Shown: in pieces, positions 17,594 to 26,179 of the stretch
Layout: every line of letters starts with the position of its first letter
Position numbering within the stretch: the first letter of the stretch is position 1
Assembly (NCBI RefSeq): GCF_000718165.1
Contig: NZ_JOEY01000034.1
Coordinates: forward strand, 1 to 64,000
Length of the DNA: 64,000 nt
Direction of reading: 5' to 3'
Source of the DNA: Streptomyces fulvoviolaceus
GTDB taxonomy: Bacteria; Actinomycetota; Actinomycetes; Streptomycetales; Streptomycetaceae
Notes under the pieces: model-generated
The model's input: only the letters and a program-made list of their open reading frames with translations
Databases searched by the model: none
What the model was told of the DNA's origin: nothing
Program-made: the position numbers and the translations under genes

Positions 17594-19374
17594 CGTACGG
17601 CCTCCTCTGCGTCGGTGTCCCTCGCGACGAGGGCGCGGTATCCCGGTTCGCTGTCCAGCAGGTCGCGGTGGGTTCCGGTTGCTGCGACCTTGCCGTCCAC
17701 CAGGTAGTGGACGGTGTCCATGTGGTCCAGGACGAGGGGGGATGTGGTGGTGACCACTGTCGTACGGCCGTCGCGTGCGGCGCGGAGGCGTGAGGCGACG
17801 CGGGCTTCGGTGTGGGCGTCCAGGGCGGAGGTGGGTTCTATGGCGAGCAGTACCTCCGGGTTGGCCGTCAGTGCCCTGACCAGGCGGATTCGTTGACGTT
17901 GGCCGCCGGAGAGGTTGCGGGCCTGGGCGTCTATTTCCGAGGCGAGGCCGTCTGGGAGGGCCTGGACGATGTCGTCTGCGGCGGCTGTGTGGAGGGCCTG
18001 GGTCATGTGCGCCTCAGGGGGTGCCTCGGATGGTCGTTTGGCGTGTGCGGGTGCGTCGTGGCTGGTCGCGCAGTTCCCCGCGCCCCTAAAAGTCTTCTCC
18101 GCGCCGCCTATTACATCGCTTAGCGTGCCTGCGAACAGGTCCGCCTCGTGGTCGGCTACCAGGATTCGTTCCCTGACCTGCGCCAGCGCCATCTCGTCCA
18201 GTGGCACCCCTCCCCAGGTCACCGTCGACGGGGTGTATCGGCCCAGGCGGTCGATCACCAGCGCGGTGTCCGCGGGGCGGGCTGCCGCCAGTGCTGTCAG
18301 GCGGCCCGGGAGCACCCGCACGCCCGACTCGGGGTCGTGCAGGACCGAGGGTTCCGCGGGTGCGTCCCTCGTGCCGGTGTCCTCCAGTGGCTCCAGGCGC
18401 AGGAAGCGTACGACGCGTCGTGCCGCCACCACGCCCCGGCTGAGCTGGTAGCCGCACTCGACCCAGAACGCCACCGGGCCCACCAGGACCGCGACATAGC
18501 CGTACACCGAGACCAACTCGCCCACGGTGATGTCCCCTTGGGCGGCCAGGCGGGCCGCGAGCCAGGTCACCACGGCGAGGAACAGGGTGGGCAGGCCGAC
18601 TCCGAGGGCCTGGACCCAGCTGGTCACGGCGCCGACTCGGTAGCCCTGTCGCCGCAGTCGCTGGGAGTCCTGGTGGAAGGCGTCGGCGAACAGGCCTTTG
18701 CCGCCGAGGCCGTTGAGGACGCGCAGCCCGCCCGCGAGGTCGGCGATCCGGGCGGTGAGGACGCCCTGTCGTTCCCGGTACTCGGTCTCGGTGCCCTGCA
18801 GGCGGGTCAGGAGCGGCCCGACGAGCACGACGATCGTCGGCATCCCGAGCAGCACGACCGCGGCGATGAGGGGCGAGACCGATATCAGCAGCACGGCGAC
18901 CGCGAGGTAGGCGACGACCGCGCCCACGCCGGGCCCGACCACGGTCAGGGACTGGCTGATCGTCTGCACGTCGCCCACCCCGATCGTGACGACCTCCCCG
19001 GCCCCCGCCCGCCGCGGCAGCGCGGCGCCCAGCCGGACCGCGTGCCCGACGACGACCTTCACCGTGCGGAAGTTGGCGTCCATCCGCACCCGGGTCATCG
19101 TGCGGTGCCGCATGATGCTCAGCCACGCGTTGAACGACCCCACCACGAACAGCGCGACCGACCACCCGGTCAGCGCCGCGAAGTCGCCCGGCTCCAGCCC
19201 CTCGTCGATCGCCTTGGCCATCAGGTACGGCGTCGCGGCCAGCAGCACCATCCACACGCTGGCCAGCACCGCACCGGCGGCACACCGGCCCGGCTGGCAC
19301 CGCACCAGCCACCACAGATACCGCCAGCCGCCGCGACGGTCGGGCGTGCCGGGATCCTCGTACGCGTCGATCAC
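17590..19374 (-). CDS. ABC exporter half-transporter, degenerate partner, with in-frame repeat insertion
   Basis: A 594-aa half-transporter. The TMD is normal (IMRHRTMTRVRMDANFRTVK, VVAYLAVAVLLI). The ATPase domain is degenerate: where Walker A should be it reads ALAAARPADTALVIDRLG with no GxxGxGKS, and Walker B reads VLLAIEPTSALD with Ile for the Asp; only the signature LSGGQRQRIRL is canonical. Residues of about 429-443, FRGAGNCATSHDAPA, come from a Streptomyces repeat element (18045-18090) inserted in frame between the Q-loop region and the signature. It is the first gene of this pair; 4-nt overlap with the next gene. It should be ATPase-dead alone and work only as a heterodimer. Confidence 0.9.
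   Translation of the reverse strand: MIDAYEDPGTPDRRGGWRYLWWLVRCQPGRCAAGAVLASVWMVLLAATPYLMAKAIDEGLEPGDFAALTGWSVALFVVGSFNAWLSIMRHRTMTRVRMDANFRTVKVVVGHAVRLGAALPRRAGAGEVVTIGVGDVQTISQSLTVVGPGVGAVVAYLAVAVLLISVSPLIAAVVLLGMPTIVVLVGPLLTRLQGTETEYRERQGVLTARIADLAGGLRVLNGLGGKGLFADAFHQDSQRLRRQGYRVGAVTSWVQALGVGLPTLFLAVVTWLAARLAAQGDITVGELVSVYGYVAVLVGPVAFWVECGYQLSRGVVAARRVVRFLRLEPLEDTGTRDAPAEPSVLHDPESGVRVLPGRLTALAAARPADTALVIDRLGRYTPSTVTWGGVPLDEMALAQVRERILVADHEADLFAGTLSDVIGGAEKTFRGAGNCATSHDAPAHAKRPSEAPPEAHMTQALHTAAADDIVQALPDGLASEIDAQARNLSGGQRQRIRLVRALTANPEVLLAIEPTSALDAHTEARVASRLRAARDGRTTVVTTTSPLVLDHMDTVHYLVDGKVAATGTHRDLLDSEPGYRALVARDTDAEEAVR
18045..18090 (-). repeat. GCGCGGGGAACTGCGCGACCAGCC repeat, copy 2, inside an ABC exporter gene
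   Basis: On the minus strand it reads TTTAGGGGCGCGGGGAACTG followed by CGCGACCAGCCACGACGCAC, in the frame that gives FRGAGNCATSHDAPA. It causes no stop or frameshift. Confidence 0.9.
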
Positions 19375-19393
19375 CTGATATCCCCTCGGAAGC

Positions 19394-21253
19394 TCACGCC
19401 AAGCTGTCCCGCCACGCCCGGTGCAGATCCGCGAACCTGCCTGTCCCTGCGATGAGTTCGGCCGGGCTGCCGTCCTCGACGATCCGCCCGTGCTCCATCA
19501 CCAGCACCCGGTCCGCGATCTCGACGGTCGACAGCCGGTGCGCGATCACGACCGCCGTACGCCCGCGCAGCACCGTCGCCATCGCCCGCTGCACGGCCCG
19601 CTCGCCCGGGATGTCGAGCGAGCTGGTCGCCTCGTCCAGGATCAGCACGGCCGGGTCGGCGAGCAACGCCCGGGCGAACGCGACGAGTTGGCGCTGCCCG
19701 GCGGAGATACGGCCGCCCCGCTTGCGTACGTCCGTGTCGTAGCCGTCGGGCAGCGCGCTGATGAAGTCGTGCGCGCCGATCGCCTTCGCGGCCTGCTCGA
19801 TCTCCTCGCGATTCGCGTCCGCCCGCCCGATCGCGATGTTCTCGGCGACCGTGCCGGAGAACAGGAACGCCTCCTGCGTCACCATCACCACCCCGCGCCG
19901 CAGTTCGGGCACGGCGAGCTCGCGCAGGTCGACGCCGTCGAGGAGGACGCGGCCCTCGGAGGGGTCGTAGAAGCGGGCGAGCAGCTTGGCCAGTGTCGAC
20001 TTGCCCGCGCCGGTCGAGCCGACGACCGCGACCGTCTGCCCGGCGGGGAGGGTGAGATCGAAGCGGGGCAGGACCTCGCCGCCGGTGCGGTAGCCGAACC
20101 GGACGCCGTCGAAGACGACCTCACGGCCGGGGTGCTCCGATTCAAGTGCCGGGAGCTGTCGGGGGGTTGAGGGCTCCGGGACGGTCGGTGTCTGGGCGAG
20201 CAGCCCCGCGATCTTCTCCAGGGAGGCCGCCGCCGACTGGTAGGAGTTCAGGAACATCCCGAGTCGGTCGATCGGGTCGTACAGCCGCCGCAGATACAGC
20301 ACCGCGGCCGCCAGCACACCCAGCGCCAGCGCATCCTCCGCCACCCGGTAGGCGCCCCACAGCACGATCCCCGCGACGGCCGTGTTGGCGACCAGCCGGG
20401 AGCCGACGACATAGCGGGCCATCTCCAGGAGCGCGTCGCCGTTGACCTGCTCGTGCCGCTTGTTGAGTACGCCGAAGTCGGCGTCGTTGACGGCCTCGCG
20501 GCGGAACGCCCGCACCGGCCGGATGCCGTTCATCGTCTCGACGAACTTCACGATGACGGCGGCGATCGCGGTCGACCGCCTCCGGTACACCCGCACCGCA
20601 CGCCGCTGGTAGACGCGCACGAGCAGATACAGCGGCACGAAGGACGCCACCGCGACCGCGCCCAGGCCCAGGTCGAGCCAGAGCAGCAGGGCCGAGATGT
20701 AGGCGAAGGACAGGAAGACCGTGATGAGCTCCTGCAGGCCCTCGTTGAGCAGTTCGCGCAGGGACTCGACGTCGGCCGTCGACCGGGAGATGAGCCGGCC
20801 CGAGGTGTAGCGCTCGTGGAAGTCGATGCTCAGCGCCTGCGCGTGGCGGAAGATACGGCCGCGCAGGTCGAGCAGCACGTCCTGGTTGACGCGGGCCGAG
20901 GCGAGGATGAACGCGTACTGCAGCCCGCCGGAGACGAGCGCGCACAGCAGATAGCCGACGGCCACCGCGATCAGCGGCCCGTTGTCGTGCGCGCGGAACG
21001 CGGGTACGGCGTGGTCGATGGCGTACGCCACCAGGAGCGGGCCCGCCTGCACCGCCGCCTGCTGGAGCAGCAGCAGGAGCGTCGTGACGGCGACGCGGGC
21101 CCTCATCGGGGCGAGCAGGGAGCGCAGGAGGAGGGAGGTGGCGCGCGGGGGAGTGGGCAGGACGTCGTGGTCGAAGGGATCCACGACGCCCTTCTGGCGA
21201 GGGAGGTCGGGGTCGTCGTCCGCCGAGGGGACGGTGGTGGTGGGGGCCGTCAT
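19394..21253 (-). CDS. ABC exporter half-transporter, catalytic partner of the second pair
   Basis: A 619-aa half-transporter. A 40-residue hydrophilic N-terminus precedes a six-helix TMD (LLLLLQQAAVQAGPLLVAYA; FLSFAYISALLLWL) and an NBD with Walker A GSTGAGKS, Q-loop VMVTQEAFLFSG, Walker B LILDEATSSLD and H-loop VIAHRLST. The signature is ISAGQRQ rather than LSGGQ. As in the first pair, it has a good Walker pair and an altered signature, complementing the partner encoded just upstream (4-nt overlap, 21250-21253). It lies 19 nt from the start of the 19374 gene, so all four genes may be one transcript from about 23.1 kb. Confidence 0.93.
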   Translation of the reverse strand: MTAPTTTVPSADDDPDLPRQKGVVDPFDHDVLPTPPRATSLLLRSLLAPMRARVAVTTLLLLLQQAAVQAGPLLVAYAIDHAVPAFRAHDNGPLIAVAVGYLLCALVSGGLQYAFILASARVNQDVLLDLRGRIFRHAQALSIDFHERYTSGRLISRSTADVESLRELLNEGLQELITVFLSFAYISALLLWLDLGLGAVAVASFVPLYLLVRVYQRRAVRVYRRRSTAIAAVIVKFVETMNGIRPVRAFRREAVNDADFGVLNKRHEQVNGDALLEMARYVVGSRLVANTAVAGIVLWGAYRVAEDALALGVLAAAVLYLRRLYDPIDRLGMFLNSYQSAAASLEKIAGLLAQTPTVPEPSTPRQLPALESEHPGREVVFDGVRFGYRTGGEVLPRFDLTLPAGQTVAVVGSTGAGKSTLAKLLARFYDPSEGRVLLDGVDLRELAVPELRRGVVMVTQEAFLFSGTVAENIAIGRADANREEIEQAAKAIGAHDFISALPDGYDTDVRKRGGRISAGQRQLVAFARALLADPAVLILDEATSSLDIPGERAVQRAMATVLRGRTAVVIAHRLSTVEIADRVLVMEHGRIVEDGSPAELIAGTGRFADLHRAWRDSLA

Positions 21254-23058
21254 CGCTCGTCCTCCGCTTCCCCGGTGCCGGACATCAGATGGGCGTACTC
21301 GGCGTTCGTGCGCAGCAGTTCGTGATGCGTGCCCACGGCGGTGATCCGGCCGTCGGACAGCAGGGCGACGCGGTCGGCGAGCAGCACGGTCGACGGGCGG
21401 TGGGCCACGATGAGCGCGGTGGTGTCCGCGAGGACGTGCCGCAGGGCGGCTTCTACGGCGGCCTCCGTGTGTACGTCCAGGGCGGACAGGGGGTCGTCGA
21501 GGACGAGGAACCGGGGTTGCCCGACCACGGCCCTGGCCAGCGCCAGCCGCTGTCGTTGCCCGCCGGAGAGGCTGAGCCCCTGCTCGCCCACCTGGGTGTC
21601 GGTGCCCTGGGGGAGGCTGTGTGCGAAGTCGGCCTGCGCGACGGCCAGCGCCCGCTCCAACTCCCGCTCTCCCGCGGACTCGGCGGTCCCCATCAGCACG
21701 TTTTCGCCGACGCTGGCCGAGAACAGGGTCGGCTCCTCGAAGGCTACGGCGACGAGTTCGCGCAGTGTTTCCCGGGGCATCGCTGTGATGTCCTCGCCGT
21801 CCAGCGTGATGCGGCCCGAAGTCAGCTCATGCAGCCGGGGGATGAGCGCGGTGAGGGTTGTCTTGCCGCTTCCGGTGGCGCCGACCAATGCCATGGACTC
21901 GCCGGGGCGGATGTGGAGGTCTATGCGGTCGAGGACCGGGAGGGAGCTTTCCGGCGCATCGGGGTAGCGGAACGAGACAGCAGAGAAGTGGATGCCTTCG
22001 TTGTCGGCTGCGGGTGCGTTGTGGCTGGTCGCGCAGTTCCCCGCGCCCCTAAAGGGCGCTTCCAGCTCCGGCGTTTCATCCATCACCTCGAAATACCGCT
22101 CTGTAGCAGTGGCCGCCTCCTGGCTCATCGCCAGCAGGAAGCCGATCGAGTCCACCGGCCACCGCAACGCAAGTGCCGTCGACAGAAACGCCACCAACGT
22201 CCCCGCGGACAACTCCCCGTCCGCCACCTGCACGGTCCCCAGCACCAGCGCCGCCCCGATGGCCACCTCCGGCAGCGTCACGATGACGCCCCAGATCGTC
22301 GCCAGCAGCCCCGCCTTGCGCAGCTCGGTGCCCCTGAGGGTCCGGGACAGCTCCCGGAACGTCCGTGCCTGGCTGCGGTGCCGTCCGAACCCCTTGATGA
22401 TGCGGATGCCGAGCACGCTCTCCTCGACGACCGTGGTCAGGTCGCCGACCTGGTCCTGGGCGAGCCGGGCCACGTGGTGGTACCGCTTCTCGAAGACCAC
22501 ACACGTGACCATCACGGGGATGGCCGGTCCCAGGATCACCAGCCCGAGCGTCCAGTCCTGGAGCAGCATGATGATCACGCCCACGAGGATCGTCACGCTG
22601 TTGACCAGCAGGAACGTCAGCGGGAAGGCGAGGAACATCCGCAGCAGACTCAGGTCTGCCGTCCCCCGGGACAGCAACTGCCCCGAGGACCACCGGTCGT
22701 GGAAGGCCACCGGCAGCCGCTGCAGATGCCGGAACAGACCCGCCCGCATCTCCGCCTCGACGTGCGACAGCGGCCGCGCCACCAGCCACCGCCGCAGCCC
22801 GAACAGCAGCGCCTCCGCGACCCCGAGCAGCAGCAGGTACAGCGCGCCCAGCCACACGCCCGCCGGATCCCGGTCGGCGACGGGCCCGTCCACCATCCAC
22901 TTCAGGACGAGCGGGATCACCAGTCCCACACACGAGGCGAGCACCGCGACGAGCGCGGCGCCGAACAGCCGTACCCGCACGGGCCGGACGTAGGGCCACA
23001 GTCGAAGAAGGGTTCTTACCGCAGAGCGTTCCTTGGTGGTTGCACGTGTCGTGGACAT
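21250..23058 (-). CDS. ABC exporter half-transporter, regulatory partner of the second pair, with in-frame repeat insertion
   Basis: A 602-aa half-transporter, first gene of the four-gene run. TMD about 1-320; residues of about 335-350 (FRGAGNCATSHNAPA) derive from a repeat element in the TMD-NBD linker; the NBD follows. Walker A GATGSGKT and signature LSGGQRQRLALARAV are canonical, but Walker B is FLVLDDPLSALD, with Asp for the catalytic Glu, which slows or abolishes hydrolysis at that site. H-loop IVAHRPST is present. With the downstream partner this gives one consensus and one degenerate site, as in known bacterial heterodimeric exporters such as TM287/288. ATG 23058 starts a plausible N-terminus. 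Confidence 0.92.
   Translation of the reverse strand: MSTTRATTKERSAVRTLLRLWPYVRPVRVRLFGAALVAVLASCVGLVIPLVLKWMVDGPVADRDPAGVWLGALYLLLLGVAEALLFGLRRWLVARPLSHVEAEMRAGLFRHLQRLPVAFHDRWSSGQLLSRGTADLSLLRMFLAFPLTFLLVNSVTILVGVIIMLLQDWTLGLVILGPAIPVMVTCVVFEKRYHHVARLAQDQVGDLTTVVEESVLGIRIIKGFGRHRSQARTFRELSRTLRGTELRKAGLLATIWGVIVTLPEVAIGAALVLGTVQVADGELSAGTLVAFLSTALALRWPVDSIGFLLAMSQEAATATERYFEVMDETPELEAPFRGAGNCATSHNAPAADNEGIHFSAVSFRYPDAPESSLPVLDRIDLHIRPGESMALVGATGSGKTTLTALIPRLHELTSGRITLDGEDITAMPRETLRELVAVAFEEPTLFSASVGENVLMGTAESAGERELERALAVAQADFAHSLPQGTDTQVGEQGLSLSGGQRQRLALARAVVGQPRFLVLDDPLSALDVHTEAAVEAALRHVLADTTALIVAHRPSTVLLADRVALLSDGRITAVGTHHELLRTNAEYAHLMSGTGEAEDER
22007..22056 (-). repeat. GCGCGGGGAACTGCGCGACCAGCC repeat, copy 3, inside an ABC exporter gene
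   Basis: It is identical in core to copy 2 except GACG to AACG at the Asp/Asn codon, is in the same reading frame, and gives FRGAGNCATSHNAPA. Confidence 0.9.
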
Positions 23059-23182
23059 CAGCAGCGAGCCTACGGATCGGCACTGACAACGCCCACCGAG
23101 TTTTGGCCGGACCGGGATCGGCCCCTGGTCCTACGACCTGCGCGTTCGAGGGATCGTACAAAGGGAGCCGGGGAGGTCGTAC

Positions 23183-23212
23183 GACGGCATCAACCGATCG
23201 GTTGATGCCGTC
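23183..23212. promoter_or_regulatory. perfect 30-bp palindrome, TetR-type operator
   Basis: GACGGCATCAACCGA is followed at once by its exact reverse complement. The inner TCAACCGATCGGTTGA looks like operators of TetR-family repressors of exporters. It lies 124 nt before the half-exporter start (-) and 52 nt before the ABC ATPase start (+), so it could govern both divergent transcripts. No intact TetR gene is adjacent. Confidence 0.7.
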
Positions 23213-23264
23213 TCGAGCGCGACGGCCGATGTGCCGGGCCCCCGCCCGCCGGAACCCTGGACCC

Positions 23265-24170
23265 ATGTCCTTCATCGAAGTAAGCGATCTGCGCAAGTCC
23301 TACGGCGGCCGCCCCGTCGTCGACGGCGTCTCCTTCGCCGTCGAGGAAGGCGAGATCTTCGGCATCCTCGGCCCGAACGGCGCCGGCAAGACCACCACCG
23401 TCGAGTGCGTCGAGGGCCTGCGCGTGCCCGACGCGGGCCGCGTCCGCGTCACCGGCCTCGACCCCGTCGCCGACCACGCGCGCGTGGCCCGCGTCCTCGG
23501 CGCCCAGCTCCAGGAGAGCGAGCTGCAGGCCAAGCTCACCGTCCGTGAGGCGCTGCAGCTGTACGCCGCGTTCCACGAGAGGCCCGCCGACTGGCGCCCC
23601 CTCGCCGAGCGCCTCGGCCTCACCGACCGGCTCGACGCCCGCTTCGGCAAGCTCTCAGGCGGCCAGAAGCAGCGCCTGTTCATCGCGCTCGCACTCATCG
23701 GCAACCCCCGGATCGTCGTCCTCGACGAGCTCACCACCGGCCTCGACCCGCGCGCCCGCCGGGACACCTGGGAGCTGATCGAGGAGGTCCGCGCGGGCGG
23801 CGTCACCGTCCTCCTCGTCACCCACTTCATGGAGGAGGCGCAACGGCTCTGCGACCGGATCGCCGTGATCGACAAGGGCCGGATCGCCGCCCTGGACACC
23901 CCGGCCGGCCTCATCCAACGCTCGGCGGGCGCCACCGTCATCAGCTTCACCCCGTCCGCCCCGCTCGACGAACACGACCTGAACGCGCTGCCCGCACTCG
24001 CGTCGGCCGAGCACAAGGACGGCCGCCTCACCCTGTCGGGCACCGACGCGACCGTGAACGCCGTGATCACACTGCTCGCCCGCCGGCACGTCACCGCCCA
24101 CCAGCTCCGCGTCGTCGACGCCACCCTCGACGACGCGTTCCTCGACCTGACACAGGAGGCAACGGCATGA
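23265..24170 (+). CDS. ABC transporter ATP-binding protein (DrrA/ABC-2 type exporter)
   Basis: A 301-aa ATPase: Walker A GPNGAGKTTT, Q-loop LGAQLQESELQ, signature LSGGQKQRLFIALAL, Walker B IVVLDELTTGLD, H-loop LVTHFMEEA, and the C-terminal domain usual in DrrA-like exporters. Start at ATG 23265; an upstream open frame is non-coding. Its stop overlaps the permease ATG by 4 nt. It is first in an operon of ATPase, permease, sensor kinase and response regulator, a common drug- or lipid-responsive efflux layout in actinobacteria. The upstream 30-bp palindrome may be its operator. Confidence 0.93.
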   Translation: MSFIEVSDLRKSYGGRPVVDGVSFAVEEGEIFGILGPNGAGKTTTVECVEGLRVPDAGRVRVTGLDPVADHARVARVLGAQLQESELQAKLTVREALQLYAAFHERPADWRPLAERLGLTDRLDARFGKLSGGQKQRLFIALALIGNPRIVVLDELTTGLDPRARRDTWELIEEVRAGGVTVLLVTHFMEEAQRLCDRIAVIDKGRIAALDTPAGLIQRSAGATVISFTPSAPLDEHDLNALPALASAEHKDGRLTLSGTDATVNAVITLLARRHVTAHQLRVVDATLDDAFLDLTQEATA

Positions 24171-24901
24171 ACGCCGCCGTACTGAAGACCGAGGTCCGTC
24201 TCTTCCGCCGCGAACCCGGCGCCCTCTTCTGGATCCTGCTGTTCCCGACCCTGCTCCTGGTGATCCTCGGCTCGATCCCGTCCTTCCGCGGCCACGAGGC
24301 CGACCTCGGCGGTCTGCGGACCATCGACGTCTACGTCCCCGTGGCCGTACTGCTGGGGCTGATCGTGGGCGGCCTCCAGGCCATGCCGCAGACCCTCACC
24401 GGCTACCGCGAGCGCGGCATCCTGCGCCGGATGTCCACCACCCCGGTCCGGCCGTCCGCCCTGCTGTCCGCGCAGATGCTCGTCTACGGCGGTGCCGCCC
24501 TGGCGTCCGCGCTGCTCGCCCTCGTCGTCGGCCGGCTCGCCTTCGACGTACGACTGCCCGAGCAGCTCTTCGGATACCTGCTCGCCCTGGTCCTGGCCGT
24601 CCTGGTCGCCCTCGCGCTCGGTGCGGTGATCTCGGCCCTGTCCCGGACGACGAAGATCGCCGGCGCCATCGGGTCCGCCGTGTTCTTCCCGGCGATGTTC
24701 TGCGCGGGCCTGTGGGCGCCGGTGCAGACCATGCCTGACGTCCTCGCCCGGATCGTCGGGTACACCCCCTTCGGGGCGGCCGCCGAGGCCCTGAACCGGG
24801 CCGCGGCCGGCGACTGGCCGGGCTGGACCCACCTGGGTGTCCTCGTCGCCTGGACGGTGCTGCTCACGGCCGCCGCGTCGCGCTGGTTCCGCTGGGAGTA
24901 G
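24167..24901 (+). CDS. ABC-2 type exporter permease
   Basis: A 244-aa membrane protein with about six hydrophobic segments (FWILLFPTLLLVILGSI; VPVAVLLGLIVGGLQAM; LVYGGAALASALLALVVG; LLALVLAVLVALALGAVIS; GSAVFFPAMFCAGLW; LGVLVAWTVLLTAAA) and the ABC-2 signature region TGYRERGILRRMSTTPVRPS. It pairs with the ATPase encoded 4 nt upstream. Substrate unknown. Confidence 0.92.
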   Translation: MNAAVLKTEVRLFRREPGALFWILLFPTLLLVILGSIPSFRGHEADLGGLRTIDVYVPVAVLLGLIVGGLQAMPQTLTGYRERGILRRMSTTPVRPSALLSAQMLVYGGAALASALLALVVGRLAFDVRLPEQLFGYLLALVLAVLVALALGAVISALSRTTKIAGAIGSAVFFPAMFCAGLWAPVQTMPDVLARIVGYTPFGAAAEALNRAAAGDWPGWTHLGVLVAWTVLLTAAASRWFRWE

Positions 24902-24913
24902 GGGAGAAGACCC

Positions 24914-26179
24914 GTGCAGACTGGGGAGATGACCTCGGCCGACCACCTCGAGCACCGTCAGGACCAGTTCCACACCTGGGGTGTCTACGGGCTGCTCGTC
25001 GTCTCCATCCTCCTCGCGGTCGTCTCGAGCGAACTGATGGGGAGCCCCGCCGAGTGGTACGCGGCCGGGGCGCTGGTGCTCGCCGCGGTGGCGCTCCAGT
25101 TGTGGCACGGGCCCCGCCACGGCCGCCGGACCCCGTCCCGCCGCGGGACCGTCTACTACGTCCTGCGCTGGGCGATCTCCTTTCCCCTCACCTGGATCAA
25201 CCCGTTCTTCGGTTTCTACGCGGCCTGCGGCTACTTCGACAGCGACGAGACGATCCCGGGACCATGGCGGCAGCGGATCGGTCTCTTCGCCACCGCCGTC
25301 GTCCTGGCGGGCACGCAGGCCGGCGGGCTGCCGTTCCACAGCGCGGTCCAGTGGCCGCTGTTCGGCGTGATGCTGCTGACGAACACCGCCCTGCTGGGGC
25401 TGGCCGGCCATCTCGCCCAGCAGGAGGAGCAGCGCTCCCGCGACCGGGCCGTCACCATCACCGAACTCGAACGCACCAACACCGCGTTGCAGCAGGCCCT
25501 CGACGAGAACGCCGCCCTGCACGCCCAACTCCTCGTCCAGGCAAGGGAAGCCGGAGTCGCCGACGAACGCCGGAGGCTGGCCGCGGAGATCCACGACACC
25601 ATCGCCCAGGGTCTGACCGGGATCATCGCCCAGCTCCAAGTCGTGGCGAACGCACCCGACTTGACCATCGCCCGCACCCACCTCGCACGCGCGTCGGACC
25701 TGGCCCGGCACAGCCTCGGCGAGGCCCGCCGTTCCGTGCAGAACCTCGCCCCCGTGGCCCTGGAGAACGCCGGACTCCCGGAAGCCCTGAAGAAGACGGT
25801 CGCCGAATGGGGCGAACGGACCGGCGTACGCGCCGAGTTCACGCTCACCGGCACGGCGGAACAGCTCCACGAGGAGGTCGCGGCGACGCTCCTGCGCATC
25901 GTCCAGGAGGCCCTCTCCAACGCCGCCCGGCACGCCCGGGCCACCCGCGTCGGCGTCACCCTCTCCTACCTCGGTGACGAGGTGATCCTCGACATCCGCG
26001 ACGACGGCCGCGGCTTCGACCCCCTCGCCCTCCCGGAACGCACCCGCACCGGCGGCTTCGGCCTCGACGGCATGCGCGCCCGCGCCGAACGCATCGCCGG
26101 CTCCCTCACCGTCGAGTCCGAGCCGGGTCACGGCACGGCGCTGTCGGCTCGCGTACCGTTGGTGCGCCATGACCAGTGA
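24914..26179 (+). CDS. NarL-family sensor histidine kinase
   Basis: A 421-aa sensor kinase. Residues of about 20-165 hold four or five membrane spans with very short loops, so the signal is probably sensed in the membrane. A coiled coil (residues 168-215, QEEQRSRDRAV ... ELERTNTALQQAL) leads to a HisKA_3 dimerisation helix, RRLAAEIHDTIAQGLTG with phospho-acceptor H227, and a HATPase domain (EALSNAARHA, DIRDDGRGFD, GGFGLDGM). GTG 24914 has GGGGAGA upstream. It lies 12 nt after the permease and overlaps its regulator by 11 nt, so kinase and exporter should act in one circuit, as in DesK- or LiaS-like systems. Confidence 0.92.
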   Translation: MQTGEMTSADHLEHRQDQFHTWGVYGLLVVSILLAVVSSELMGSPAEWYAAGALVLAAVALQLWHGPRHGRRTPSRRGTVYYVLRWAISFPLTWINPFFGFYAACGYFDSDETIPGPWRQRIGLFATAVVLAGTQAGGLPFHSAVQWPLFGVMLLTNTALLGLAGHLAQQEEQRSRDRAVTITELERTNTALQQALDENAALHAQLLVQAREAGVADERRRLAAEIHDTIAQGLTGIIAQLQVVANAPDLTIARTHLARASDLARHSLGEARRSVQNLAPVALENAGLPEALKKTVAEWGERTGVRAEFTLTGTAEQLHEEVAATLLRIVQEALSNAARHARATRVGVTLSYLGDEVILDIRDDGRGFDPLALPERTRTGGFGLDGMRARAERIAGSLTVESEPGHGTALSARVPLVRHDQ

